A DNA stretch of 64,000 nt from Larus michahellis. Taxonomy: Eukaryota; Chordata; Aves; Charadriiformes; Laridae. The notes below the pieces were generated by a model that was given only the letters and a program-made list of their open reading frames with translations, was not told where the DNA came from and made no database searches. This document shows positions 21,101-32,800 of the stretch, piece after piece. The stretch spans positions 4,779,001 to 4,843,000 of the forward strand of contig NC_133907.1 of the NCBI RefSeq assembly GCF_964199755.1, written 5' to 3'. Within the stretch, counting starts at the first letter, position 1, and each line of letters starts with the position of its first letter. The translations under genes were made by a program, and so were the position numbers.

Positions 21101-24100
21101 CCAGAGAAGCTGTGGCTGCCCCATCCCTGGAGGGGTTCAAGGCCAGGTTGGACGGGGCTTGGAGCAACCTGGTCTGGTGGGAGGTGTCCCTGCCCAGGGC
21201 AGGGGAGTGGGACTAGATGAGCTTTGAGGTCCCTTCCAACTCTAACCATTGTATGATATCCAGAACTGCAGACCTCTTGTTTTATATTCGACAAGTTCAT
21301 GGACGCTACAATGTGACTTGTTTAGGTGATGCATCCAGGGCAGTCTTCATCTCTGCGGCATGGGAAAAAAGGAAGGGAGTGCCTAAAGTGGTTGTGGTAT
21401 TTTCCATGTTTTCCTCCTTTCCAACGCATTGTTCCTGGAATTGCAGTGCTGCAGTTCGAGTGATTAATCTCTAGATGGAGCCAGAGACTTCCAGTAGAAT
21501 TTGGAGTACCAGCCCTGGCAGCTGTGATCAGTATCTCTTTCAAAGTATGCTAATACTTCCCAGCTTCCTCCCCTGGACTTTACACCAATCTCAGCGAGTG
21601 TACTCGTGAGAAATACTTGAGACTTACATAGAGGTCAGTTTGGCTTTGAAGGAGGATTTGGTTACACCTCACGACGGATGATGATAAGGTTATCTAGTCA
21701 TAGAAATAAAAGAAATGTAGTTCCACTTTAAAGACAGCATGAGATTAAGAGACAGAACTCCTGATTTTTGTTGTGAGCCCTGGAATGTGGGGAAATTGAC
21801 TGTCATTTCTGCGTGGAAACAAGAATATTAACTGTCGTATTTCCGTGCAACACTACAGCTGTACAGCAGGGAGCAGTCTGCACTCTTGCCTTTAGCTGTT
21901 GGTAATTAAACTCTATGCAGTGACCTGGAAAGCTGTTCCAGTTTTCCTTATGGCTGTATATGCATATTTTGTTATGGGCATACTGCAGAAGCCAGCTCTT
22001 CTGGCATCCTAGCCAGACTAAAGAAAAATGATTGAAAAAGTGGACTTCTTTTTACGAGTAGAAAGAGGTTTTTGGCGCAGGCTCTCAGGATAAAAACTCT
22101 GAATGACTCCTTGCCCCTTCTGGAGGATCCAAGACCAGCCCCCAGATTCAGTGCCTTATGCAGTTGTAGAACTGTGACAAGAGATTAGCAAAACCGCACC
22201 GTCGGGAGGTATACCTATTTTTAAGAAATACCTAAATTGTATATTCAGAGGTCTATTCCTAGAGTATGATCTTGGATATGGACATGGAGCAGAGAGACAC
22301 CAATGCTATCAGTAAAACATTAAAGAGACTATACCTTATTTTTCAGTAATTATTCAGGCTCCCTTAAGCAAGGTTTAGAAAGCTGGAAGGCCTGTTCCTC
22401 TTACACTGAACTAGCAGCATTGAAGACATCTGGAAGAAAATTGAACTTTACAGGATTATCGTTGGTAGAGGTGTTTCTGCTTTGGATCCTCAGACGTGTA
22501 ATTGTAGTGGGGAATTCCCACCAGCATCCCTCTGTCGTTAATGTGGATCATGTTTTGGGAGGATAAGTGGATTCTTAGCCTTGTTGGTATTTGCTGATAA
22601 AAGATAATTAGCGATGCTTACATCTTTAAAGGCCAGCAGAAGACTTGTGATGAAATATATCAAAGTAGTACGTCTGACATTTATTTTTTTTTTTACCACT
22701 TACATTCCTCCCAATTAGCTAATAAAAGTTCTGACTCAGTGCCTGAAATTCTGTAAAATTTAAGAAATTTTTGGCCCTGATTCCTTGTAGAAAAGAATTC
22801 CCCTGTTAATAGGCTGTTTACCCACTACCCCAGGGTAAATTGCATCCACTCAGCACTGCTGAGCATGAGTGGTGCTTGGCCGGACCAGGAGATGAAATAC
22901 AGTCGTAGGCTGCAAAATGACAATTCTAATACGGTAACAATACTGTATGTGAATTTTTTTTTTTTTGCACCAGGAGAATTCTCTGTGTTCGTTTTGGATC
23001 GTTTTGTAATTCAAAGACTGTGTCAAATGTGTGTATGGGAGGGAGTTTTTGATTTGTTTTTTAAAGGAACTATTGATTTGTAAGGGAATTAAATGTCTAA
23101 TAGGTAATAATTCATGTGGACTGCCTTTCGAGTCAGAATGTCACTTTTGAAAATATTAGGCAGTTTTGCTTACCTGCTGTTAACTGCAGAAAAAGCTGCA
23201 AAATAAGAGTTTATATTTGTCATTTTGTTGTGAATGCAGCTGTTTAAAGGTTTATCAAAGCAAATACATCTCTTTTCTGAGATGTACAATTAACTGTTAA
23301 AACTTGAGGACAGAATGGCTCATTTTGCAACACTGTTAAAAATACTGGAAAAACTGAGCTGAAAAAATAGCATATGAAAATAATCGGGTGTTGTATGATG
23401 TCTTTGGGAGGAAGTTTTGCCATCCTAATCTTAAGATAAATTTTGGAAATATCTCCAGAATGTTGGAAAGCCTCCTTGTGTCTTTGGAAAATGAGAAGAG
23501 TCATGATGAGTAGCAGCATATATTTGAAGACTCATAGTGTTATCTCTTTTCTACACAGTTGCTAGAAAGTAGGCCTTCTGCGTGATGGCCATTCTAATTT
23601 CCAACTTAAGAAGTACCACAGCCTCCCTGTAAAAATAGTTTTAATTTAAATAAGCTTGTTTTAATTTAAACAAAGCTTCAATTTTAATTTAAAATAAGCT
23701 TGTGTAAAAAAAAAAAAAAAAAAAAAAAACCACATAGGTCAGGTTGGTTACACTTTTTATTAAATAGTTTTCTTTAGGCTATCCACCTTTCTGTTGTTTC
23801 TGGTTTAGTTCCATTCTGCTAGTTGATTACTCTTGAGATGGCTGAAGAGTCTGTACTTATTCTGATACGAGGCCAAGCGGCAGCATTGTCTTTCCTGCAG
23901 TGCATTTGGCAAACGGATAAAGACTCTACAATCCAGCCTTTTTTCCCTAAAACAGCCTCTCATGTTTTTCTGCAGGTGACTCCAGCAACTGGAGCTTTGC
24001 TGCTTCATATTCATCTAGGGGTACCATTCCTGAGTCTTAATTTGGGTGCTGCTGTTCTGAACCCTTCGTAAAAGGAGTTTGGTTGTGCAGGCAGGCTAGA

Positions 24101-27100
24101 TTGTGCCCTGAAGAGCCTTCATGAAAAGACGATTCTTTTGGGGAAGTTGAGATAGAATTATGATTTGTCACGTTGTGTGAGTTTCCTCTGAAATGTATGG
24201 TAAAAAGGTCATCTGTGGATTTTATTATTGTAATTGTACACTGTTTATGTGATCACAGCTTCCCTAGTTTTCTCTTGATTTATGTGGTTTCAGCTGAGAA
24301 ACAAAACACATCTGTAAACAAATGTTTTTGCAATGTAGGTAGGGAGGTGGAAAAGAGGGGAACTTAGAAGCCGCAGCTGACAGTTTCTGTCGAGCACGAG
24401 AAGCTCAGATTCTTGTAGTTGAAATGATGGGTAAATCCACCTCATCCTCTGCTGTAAGACAAGATTTCCAGTTCATGGCTTCCCCTTGGTACACTAAAAC
24501 AAGGCTTCTCTGAAATGATAGTTTGATGCTATCCTCTCTGCTGTGTTATGGCAACGAGAAAAGCTTCTATAGGTATGTCAGTGATAAAAGGAAGACTAGG
24601 GAAAATGTGGGCCCTTTCTGGAAGGAAGTGAGAGACCTGGTCACCTGGGATACAGAGAAGGCTGAGGTGCTCAATCACTTTTTTGCCTTGGTCTTCACCA
24701 GCAAGTGCTCTAGCCACACCGCCCAAGTCGCAGAAGGTAAAGGTAGGGACTGGGAGAAGAGGAACCAGCCACTGTAGGGGAAGACCAGGTTTGAGACCAT
24801 CTAAAGAACCTGAAGGTGCACAAGTCCACAGGACCTGATGAGATGCATCTGCAGGTCCTGAGGCAACTGGCAGACGAAGTTACTTAGCTACTGTCCATCA
24901 TCATATTTGAGAAGTCATGGCAATCTGGTGAAGTTCCTGCTGACTGGAAAAGGGGAAACATAACCCCCCATTTTTAAAAAGGAAGACCCAGGGAACTACA
25001 GGCTGATTAGTCTCACCTCTGTGCCTGGCAAGATCATGGAACAGATCCTCCTGGAAACAGTGCTAAGGCACATGGAAAATAAGGAGGTGATTGGTGACAG
25101 CCAACATGGCTTCACTAAAGGCAAATTGTGCCTGACAAATTTGGTCACCTTCTGCTATGGTGTTACAGCTTTGGTGGATAAGGGAAGAAATTCTTTGCTG
25201 TGAGGGTGGTGAGCCCCTGGCCCAGGTTGCCCAGAGAAGCTGTGGCTGCCCCTTCCCTGGAGGGGTTCAAGGCCAGGTTAGATGGGGCTTGGAGCAGCCT
25301 GGGCTGGTGGGAGGTGTCCCTGCCCAGGGCAGGGGGGTGGGACTAGGTGGTCTTTAACGTCCCTTCCAACCTAAACCATTCTGTGATTCTAAGTATGTGA
25401 CGTTTCTGGATACAATTTCCAGCTCATTGATTGAAACTGCAAATTTGAAACGCAACTTAGGTCATAAGAAAGTACAGTCATCAAAAGTTGCACAACTAAA
25501 GGATTCTAGACCGTTCGCAGTGGAAAATCACAAGTCTGGATCCGAGGGCACTGGGTGAATTGGGTGTCATTAAACTCCTCTCAAGCCATTTCCTTAAGAA
25601 CCCTTCTTATTGCTGAGCACTGAAACCTGCTTATTTGTTACGTGGTCATCCCTACGGGAGCTTCCTATAGCTAATTTTTCCAGAACCAGTATTTTGCAAA
25701 ATGGATAAGTGGTATCATTAATTTCCATCTTGCTGCTAAGGTGAGGCCCAGACTTGTAGAAGACTGAATTCCTGTTTGCAAGTTCTTTCAAAGTGTAGAT
25801 CCACTTGGACTAACCCTCAAGACTCACAAGGGTCTGATTTGGCATTTGAGTAAATGCTTGCCCAAAACATGTATTTGAGCCTCGCTGAAGATCCAAAATG
25901 TCTGCAGAGAGAGGAAGCTGGGCTTGTGGCCAGCTAAAGTGCTTACATGGCTTGTCCAAGGCTTCTGAGGAAAAAGTGAGCACTGAGATGAGAAAAGGAT
26001 TTAAAGGTCGGTGATTTTTCTTGTACCTGTTTCCTGTGTTCAGGGAAGAAGAACCAAGTCTAGACTTCGGTAGGGCAGGTTTGCTTTGGTTGTGTTTGTA
26101 ACTCAGTAAAGTTTTTGTGGTGACACTGATTTATGTCAGGAGAGTAATCTCCTGGTTTAGTGTGGGTTTATGCGTTTGTGTATTTTAAAACCATTTCCCA
26201 GCAATCTCCTAGCAACCTCACAGAAGTGCAAAACATGATGGTGATTAAGAGCAAAGTGATACCAGGCATCAGAAAATGGGCTGCATTTGGTGCCGTCAGC
26301 ATTTTCTCCTGCACGCAAAATGCAAACAAACAAGTCCACGGCAGCCATGGCTTTAATGTCCAGGAGCATGCTGAGAACTTAGGAAAAATCACATCTAAGC
26401 CATTTTGTGAGAGTGTGTGTGTAGGGGGACATGATCCAGGCCATTGGTGGAGTCAGCTACAGGAACTGACATGGCTTCTGGCGGGGACACTGTTTCAAAA
26501 GGCTGTGTAAATAGACAGGCTCTCGTGCTGTTCTGGTAGACGGTGGTGCTTGGAGCCGGTTGGAAGGAGTATCCTGAGGGTGTGCAGGTTGTGCTCACTT
26601 TCATTACTATTTGCTTAGAAGTGTACACCTTGAGGATCAGGGAGGTGTGGCAGTGTGTGTATACTTCTGAAAATAGCATTCTCTTTGGTGAAAAAAGAAT
26701 GTATTCATTTTTTTTGGAATGTAAAGAAGTGAATTTGCTGTGTTAGTGGGTGAGGGGGTTTAACCTAAGAGCGTTGTGCCACCCTGGCTGAAGCAGAACT
26801 TTGGATGTGGTAGGATTCATTTTGGAAGAAGGTCGCTATCTCTTGTAGCGTAGAGAGCAAGCTCTTCTTTGGTTTCCCTTGCAGACTTGTCTGTCGATAC
26901 CGGACATCAAGACGGCATTTAGTGACTGCATTAACAAAATTGGGAAGAGAGACTGCCTGACACAGGCCTGCTCTGCTCTTACTGGGTAAGTATGGGAACG
27001 GATGGCGGTGTGGTTAACTGAACAGCTGCAGGGCGTCACACAGGCAGAGTGGTACTATAGGATTTAATAAGCCGTGAAAGGGAGCTGCGCTTCCTTCCCA

Positions 27101-28680
27101 GCAGTGACAGATACTTGTCTGTGAACCTTGGACTTCTACCAGGTCAGTAACTTCATCTGTAAACCCTGCCTATGAAACACAACAGGAATGTACTACTGGT
27201 GAGAGCAATGGGACTTGGAGGCATATGGAGCTGTTGATTCTTGTCCTTTATTATCCCTTCTCTGTACACAGTAATCTTTCCAGTCGTTGGCTTGCTGCAG
27301 CTCCTGGCTTTCATGTAAGAAGTCAGTTGAAAATGTAGCTGTTTATGACACTGCCAGAGAAATGAGTGGTGTTCCATTGCTGGTGGCGTAATTATGCTCT
27401 TGCTTGCATATTTTTTGGCGTGCAGATAAGCTTTGTTATATAGATAATATAACAATCTCCAAGGGTGTTCTTACACTGGGGATGCCTGTGGTTTAAGATA
27501 CAGTGACTAGAACAGACCAAAATTTGGGAGACTGATTCTTCTTCAGGCCTCCACAGCTGCATGCCATGACCTTGATCGACCCACTAGATTCTTGATGTCT
27601 TAGCATCGCTGTTGCACGTTGAGTCTTGCAATACTTTGGTTACACTTTCAGTTCTTTGAGTGAAAAGTGCTATTTGGCATAAACCCCAAGTACTGTTCCA
27701 GATGGCTACAAATACTCCTGTCTCAGTTACTGCCTGTACTGAATCCAGAGCTTTGAGATTTCTTCTTGTTTTTAATCTAGCAAGAATGCTGTGTTACTAT
27801 ACAAGGTATGGCAAAGGATAAGAAAAGCTTCTTAAACCATGAGAAAAATCTCTGCTGTCTGCATTCCTAAGAATCAAATGCCATCATTAAGCAGCTGAAT
27901 GACCACAAGAACAACGGTTAAGCAGTGACTGGAAGAGAAGCATTAGATAACAGTCTTATGAAATGCAACCTTTTCAATTGTTGTGGGTTTTGTACAAACA
28001 CTTCTAGTTTTGATCTGCGTGGAATTTCCTTTCAAAATTTCAGTTTGAGTTTGCACTAAAAAAAAAAAAATTAAAAAAAATAAATTGTGGAAGTGCTGGT
28101 TGGGAAGCTGTGCAGACCCAGGGAGTTGGTGACTTATTTGGTGGTTACAGAAAGTTGGAGCCGGGATTGGAAGCTCTGATACAAGTAGCCTGAGGCTTGT
28201 AGCAAAATAACCTCAAACCAGCTGACTGTCAGGTGGTTTGATACTTGTTCATCCCAAAATTTCCACAGAGTTGATGACTAAATTGAACGTAGACTTGTAC
28301 AGACAGAAGAAAAATAAAGGATGGAGTTTACATACCGAGTTAAAAGAAATCAGTTCCCCATTGTTTGTGTATATGAGAAACTAACATAATAATGCCAGTA
28401 AATAACTGCAGAGCAGCCCTTCAAGAGCAAGAACCCTTCGCTTGCTCTTGTGAGGGCTCAGTTAGGGACTACACGAGCCATGTATTTGTTCTTGGGGTTT
28501 TGTTGTCATTGTTTTTTGTTGTGGTGGTGTTTGTTTTTTGTTTTTGTTTTGTTTTGTTTTTTTAATCTTGTCTACTTATCTTATTTCCTTAGCAAAGGAG
28601 TGAACGAGGGAATTGAATGGATGGTGAAGTGCGTGGTGAGGAATATTCACCGGCCCCCGAGAAAGAAGGACATCACGTAA
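18066..28680 (+). CDS. ARFRP1: ARFRP1, ADP-ribosylation factor related protein 1 (seven coding exons, 201 aa)
   Basis: Exons 18066-18158, 18545-18632, 19123-19205, 19660-19741, 19987-20057, 26885-26985 and 28593-28680 give 606 nt and 201 residues, the same length as human. It is a small GTPase of the trans-Golgi network that acts upstream of ARL1 and golgin recruitment. All nucleotide-binding motifs are intact: P-loop GLDNAGKT (24-31, with T31), WDLGGQE (74-80, with catalytic Q79), NKQD (134-137) and SAL (169-171). The N-terminus MYTLLS lacks the Gly2 used for myristoylation by ordinary ARFs, as is typical of this subfamily. Divergence from the human protein is slight. It is transcribed away from ZGPAT from a shared CpG island. 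Confidence 0.98.
18545..18632 (+). CDS. ARFRP1: ARFRP1 coding exon 2 (switch I)
   Basis: An 88-nt exon between TTTTCAG and GTAAGT. It encodes [10 protein letters not shown] and the switch I region KITTTVGLN. Confidence 0.96.
19123..19205 (+). CDS. ARFRP1: ARFRP1 coding exon 3 (switch II)
   Basis: An 83-nt exon between CCTCTAG and GTTGGA. It encodes [20 protein letters not shown] and on to WDK. The donor is slightly weaker than the others. Confidence 0.96.
19660..19741 (+). CDS. ARFRP1: ARFRP1 coding exon 4
   Basis: An 82-nt exon between CCTTTCAG and GTGAGT. It encodes [19 protein letters not shown] and on to AF, matching human ARFRP1 almost residue for residue. Confidence 0.96.
19987..20057 (+). 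CDS. ARFRP1: ARFRP1 coding exon 5 (NKQD motif)
   Basis: A 71-nt exon between CTTTATAG and GTAAGA. It encodes [20 protein letters not shown] and QDVE, and is followed by the longest intron of the gene. Confidence 0.95.
20583..21260 (+). repeat. CR1 LINE 3' end in ARFRP1 intron 5
   Basis: A 5'-truncated CR1 in the same orientation as ARFRP1. It starts at the 'GAGAAGGACTTGGGGGTG' block of the RT-domain end, runs through the 3' UTR, and finishes at CCATTGTATGATATC, the family's terminal octamer-like tail. It has no coding capacity. The text is close to the CR1 consensus, so it is probably one of the younger copies here. Confidence 0.9.
23638..23729 (+). repeat. Three-copy AT-rich tandem repeat followed by A24
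   Basis: Three units of about 20-21 bp (23638-23657, 23658-23678, 23681-23701) each read roughly TTTTAATTTAAA then AAGCTT. An uninterrupted 24-base A run follows at 23706-23729. It lies in ARFRP1 intron 5. Confidence 0.85.
24550..25390 (+). repeat. Internally deleted CR1 LINE in ARFRP1 intron 5
   Basis: 24550-25183 carries CR1 ORF2 sequence. This is the linker before the reverse transcriptase and the first part of the RT domain; a partial frame reads [15 protein letters not shown] near 25021. At about 25184-25190 the text jumps directly to the CR1 3' end (GAAATTCTTTGCTGTGAGG), which closely repeats 21055-21260. The RT catalytic core and the rest of ORF2 are missing and the frame is broken, so the element is dead. 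Confidence 0.88.
26885..26985 (+). CDS. ARFRP1: ARFRP1 coding exon 6 (SAL motif)
   Basis: A 101-nt exon between CTTGCAG and GTAAGT. It encodes [15 protein letters not shown] through CSALTG. Confidence 0.96.
28593..28680 (+). CDS. ARFRP1: ARFRP1 last coding exon
   Basis: An 88-nt exon after TTCCTTAG. It encodes [18 protein letters not shown] and ends [10 protein letters not shown] and TAA, matching the human C-terminus. Confidence 0.96.
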
Positions 28681-29490
28681 GAAACTCCAAGTCAGCCAAG
28701 GAATGGAGAGTCCTTTTCCACACAGTTTTGTGTTCGCTTTAAAGAAGGTGGTCCACTGGATTCCTATCACACCTGATTCTTTCCTGAGTTTGGAGACAAA
28801 CATTCTCTTTCTGTGTCTAAAAAACTTGAGCAAAGGATTCCAGCTGGGTGGGGGGTGGGTATCTCTTACACTAAGTATTAAGTCCTTGGCCTGAGAGCAC
28901 AGACCAAGTGGCAATCTATACATTGTTGCAGGTGCAAAGCACTTAATTTTCTACTGTATTACTTTGTGATTCTTGATTTGTTAGTCTAACAGACTAGAGG
29001 CCAGTGACATGAAGGAACTCCTGAAGGAACTGTGCAGGTGAATACGAAAGGGGAGGGAGAGCCTGGGGAATGGCCGTCCCTTCTAACTGAGAAGCTACCT
29101 TGCTGCTCCGGCCCCCTGGTTACTATAGGTGGTGTTACTGGCCCTGTTATGCTGCTGTTCGTATAATGGGAAGAGACAGTGTTGATTATAACTCAATTTT
29201 CAGTCGGCATGTTGATTTGTAACTTTTACCTGTGGTAAATGCAGATATGGAAGCCAGCAACTGCACAATGGCACGCTGTTTAAAATGGGTATTCTTAATA
29301 GGACACGAATCCCGAAGCACTACCTTGCTCTGACTGCCAATCTCTCTGTTGTGCATTCTCTTTAATTGTAAGAATAATTGGTATCTTCTGTAACTGGAAT
29401 GAATTGAGGCCCTCTCTGTGATCTTTCTAGGCCGAAAGCTGAACCTCTGGGCAGGGAGAAATCAGTATGCAATAAAGCTTCCTACTTCTT
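28681..29490 (+). other. ARFRP1: ARFRP1 3' UTR, probable
   Basis: Noncoding sequence after the stop codon. The first canonical AATAAA in sense orientation that I noticed lies at 29471-29476, which would give a 3' UTR of about 0.8 kb. Confidence 0.55.
29471..29476 (+). terminator. Candidate ARFRP1 poly(A) signal
   Basis: AATAAA about 790 bp past the stop codon, followed by a T-rich stretch. Use is inferred from position only. Confidence 0.5.
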
Positions 29491-29881
29491 TGAACTTCTC
29501 TTGCTGAAACAACTGTTGTTTGGAAATTCTGGTACTTAGCCCTCTAGTTTTTTGAAATGCAAGAAAGAACAGAAAGGCAGCTGTCAAAGTGCTCACTTGT
29601 TATGTAGCCTACCCGGCTAGGAATTCTGCTGATGTATCACTAACAGTTCTCCGAATGTCTCTTTTTACGTGAATATCTCTTTTTACAGTGGTTTGGCAGT
29701 GGGTGTTGCTCTTTGCATGTTTTAGTTACTCCTGGCACTGGTGACCATCCTGTGCTAAGGGGGCCATTATTCAAGCTCTACTTGAGCAAGTTAGACAGCA
29801 TTCTTTGTTTAAAGATATGTTATTTAGCATCTGTCAAAGAACCTTCTGCTAAATTTTCTGTTATGTAACTCATTTGCAATA

Positions 29882-29897
29882 TTTTTTTTTTTTTTTT
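29882..29897. repeat. Poly(T) run, 16 bases
   Basis: An uninterrupted T homopolymer in the intergenic stretch after ARFRP1. Confidence 0.8.
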
Positions 29898-32800
29898 GAG
29901 AGAGAACATAATTCATTCCCTCACATTCGGGTCAAAGTGTGAGGGCAGCTGGACTGTGTCATTAAGCTCATGGAGTCAGTGGAAACAATTGCATGCTGGA
30001 AAGTAAAATTGTACTTCTCAGTAACGCTAGGATAGAAGAAAGCTAAGCGAACTGTCAGATAAGATACCAAATCCCTTTCAATTACTTGCTGTTGTTAGAA
30101 CAGGTGGTATAACACCGTGCTCGAGTCTGAATTTGAATGGTGCTGATGTCAACATCACATCCCAGAGGAACTAAACTGCAGTAGATCTAACCCAGACACC
30201 AGAGATTTCCTTAGGCTCCCTTAGACCTAGCGGCCCATCTCAGGTTTCCTGCGTGCCCCGTGAACGTAGAGGATCCCTTGAAGATCACTCGCCTACCGTA
30301 AGAAGTGGCACTTTCTCTAGGTGCTGCTTGTGGTGTAGGGATGAGAGTTTCAAGCGTATAAAAGTATTGGATACCCAGTGGCTGCTGATTATAAGGGAAA
30401 ATCTCTCTTACTTGGCCGTCTCTGGAAGCCTGAATATTTTCAAGGTATCTTTGTGGTCCTGGCTCTTGTTTTGGTTGGCAGGGTTGGTGCTAACAATGAA
30501 ACTGAAGTCGTAAAACAGTCACTGGTGGACAGAAGTGCCTTGCTGAGAGACAAAACACTTTAGTCAAGTAACTTGAAATGTCTGTTTAATGCGATACCAG
30601 GGGGTTTCCAAGCTTTCCACATAATCTTCTCAGATCTCTTCCTCTCCCTGTTTGCTAGGGAGGAAAAACAGTTTTGAGCTCGAGGCCATAACAGTTCTCA
30701 CAAGTTTCTAGACACAAAGACGGCTTTGTGGCACCTATCAGCAGGAGGTCTTAAATTAAAGCAGACATTTTGACTTCAGAATCCAAAGTTTCCAAGAGTG
30801 GGAGAGTCTTTCACCCAGAAAGATGCGTCAGCTGCGATACATAGGTATGAGCGTGCTCTGATGTCCACAAAGAATCAGGGAGGATTTCTCTGAAACCGGG
30901 AGTGAAAAGCTCGATGTCGTGCAGAGTTAGCTCCTACAGCGGTAACAGCAGTCACTTAACGGGGCACACAGAGGCAGCTGTTCGGCACCTAAAGGTGGTT
31001 TTAGGAAAGAGCTTGCAGTCAGGTTTTTACAGCATTACAGATAAAGCACACCTACCTGATACTGTTGAAAGATTTCCTGGGGAAGCCCAGCAGGGAAATA
31101 ATCACGCCAGTCGTGGTGTGTCCTCCGTGCTGCGGCATGACTGCAGTGAAGGAATTCAGCTTGATCAGCTGACAGCTGCGAGACAAAGATCTTGCTGTGG
31201 CAGCACAACCTGGACGTGGATCTCACTGATCACGTACCACGTGCGGTTGCTTTACGTGAAGCACAAAGACAATGGCATGGTGCTAAGTCAGCCGGGGTTT
31301 TTGGTTGCATCTGCTCTATGTGGTCATAAATGGCCACACAAGGACACTGATGACTTCCTCCTTCAGTTGGTTTTATTGCGGCTTCAGTCTCTATAAGCAG
31401 CGCTCTTCTGCTAATGGTGCCTCAGTACAGGCCAGTGGAATAGGATCGAATTGACATGGAAAAGCATTCTGAAAAGGGATGGTAGTCAATGCATAAGATC
31501 CACTAAAAAAAAAAAAAACAAAACCCACTGGAATAGTCTAAAATGATATGCTGGTAGCTGATAACTATCTTATATTTTGATCAATAATGTAATCAATAAT
31601 TTATCGTATTTTAGTCTTGTGCTTTATTTAAGTCCTTACAGGAAGCAGAGATTCCTACTTAAAATGCCTTTGTGTTGCATATGACACCCCCCCGCCCCCG
31701 CGAGACCTTCACCAACAGCGAGGACTTTTCTGAGTAGTTTGAATGTAATCAGTTTTTCCGATTTTTGATACATCTGAGATGGACCTGTTTTGCCCACACC
31801 TGTTCACAGCAATTTATTTCTCTGAAGAGGTGCTTTATCTTCCCAAGGTAAAGCAGATTAATCATCTGTACTTCGTAATCACTTTTTCCTTCAGCATGCA
31901 TTACACTGAGATAAAGCCAAGTTTCTGATAATCATGGTAGTCATTCTGCTTGCCTTATTTGAACACTGGCAGAAGATTAACTTTCTCTCACCCGTCTGGA
32001 ATTTCTCTGCTATACAAACATTTATTAGCTGTTAGCAGCAGGAGGCAAGAGCATTCCTTAAAAAAAAAAAATCCCCAAATCCACTTCTGATGCTAATGCT
32101 TTCGAGTACTCTGTGGATCACAGTGCTGTCCACGTGGTGGTGGCAATTTCATCTTTGTTTGGAACGATGGAAAGACACGGAATGACGGAATTACAGCACT
32201 TTTTGCTGGTACAACCTAATCCCATCCCCTCCTGCTGCAGGGCAGCAGCGATGTGTTACCCTCGCTGCGACGGCCCGATGGCTGGCTTCTCAGTGAGGCT
32301 GATGTCAGACCTTACCCCACCCGCCCCGACATCCCGTCCCACAGAACCCAGAGAAATAGCAGGACAAATCAGACACAGCTTCGCGCCAGTTCCAACATCT
32401 TATTTAGGGCTGTGGCTGGCACCATCCGTTTCAGAAGAAACAAGCAGAAGCCTGTAACAGAGAGGTGGACTTAATATCCTTTCCAGTGGTTGTTTTATTC
32501 CTAATTGAGCTGGTTTTAGTCTCTTCTTCCTGATCCTGCTTCTGTACTGCTGACACATCCTATAACATCATCTGTATGCCATCACGTCCAGTACATCCAT
32601 TAGTTCATTTAAGGTAAGGATCTGCCTTTACGCGTTACAGATAGCAATCACAAGCTGAAAGGGCACTTAGCTGCAAGTCTGGAAGTTTGCTTCTCCTTGG
32701 TGATGATGTTTTTACTGGGCATGAGACTGTTGAGTTAGTCACGATTTCCAGAAGTGTCGGCTCATGAATAACTGACTATGAGGTGCTCGTTGTGGCTTTG

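Larger units (their letters stand above)
20058..26884 (+). other. ARFRP1 intron 5 (6.8 kb)
   Basis: Apart from the two CR1 copies and the AT-rich tandem repeat, I see no structured feature or exon-like conserved frame in this intron. Confidence 0.7.

Noticed and set aside
25021-25203. Open frame resembling reverse transcriptase
   Set aside because: Part of a dead, internally deleted CR1 LINE, not a host gene.
30902-31396. 164-codon plus-strand frame between ARFRP1 and TNFRSF6B
   Set aside because: No similarity recognised, no good splice context, and low-complexity-free but not protein-like composition.
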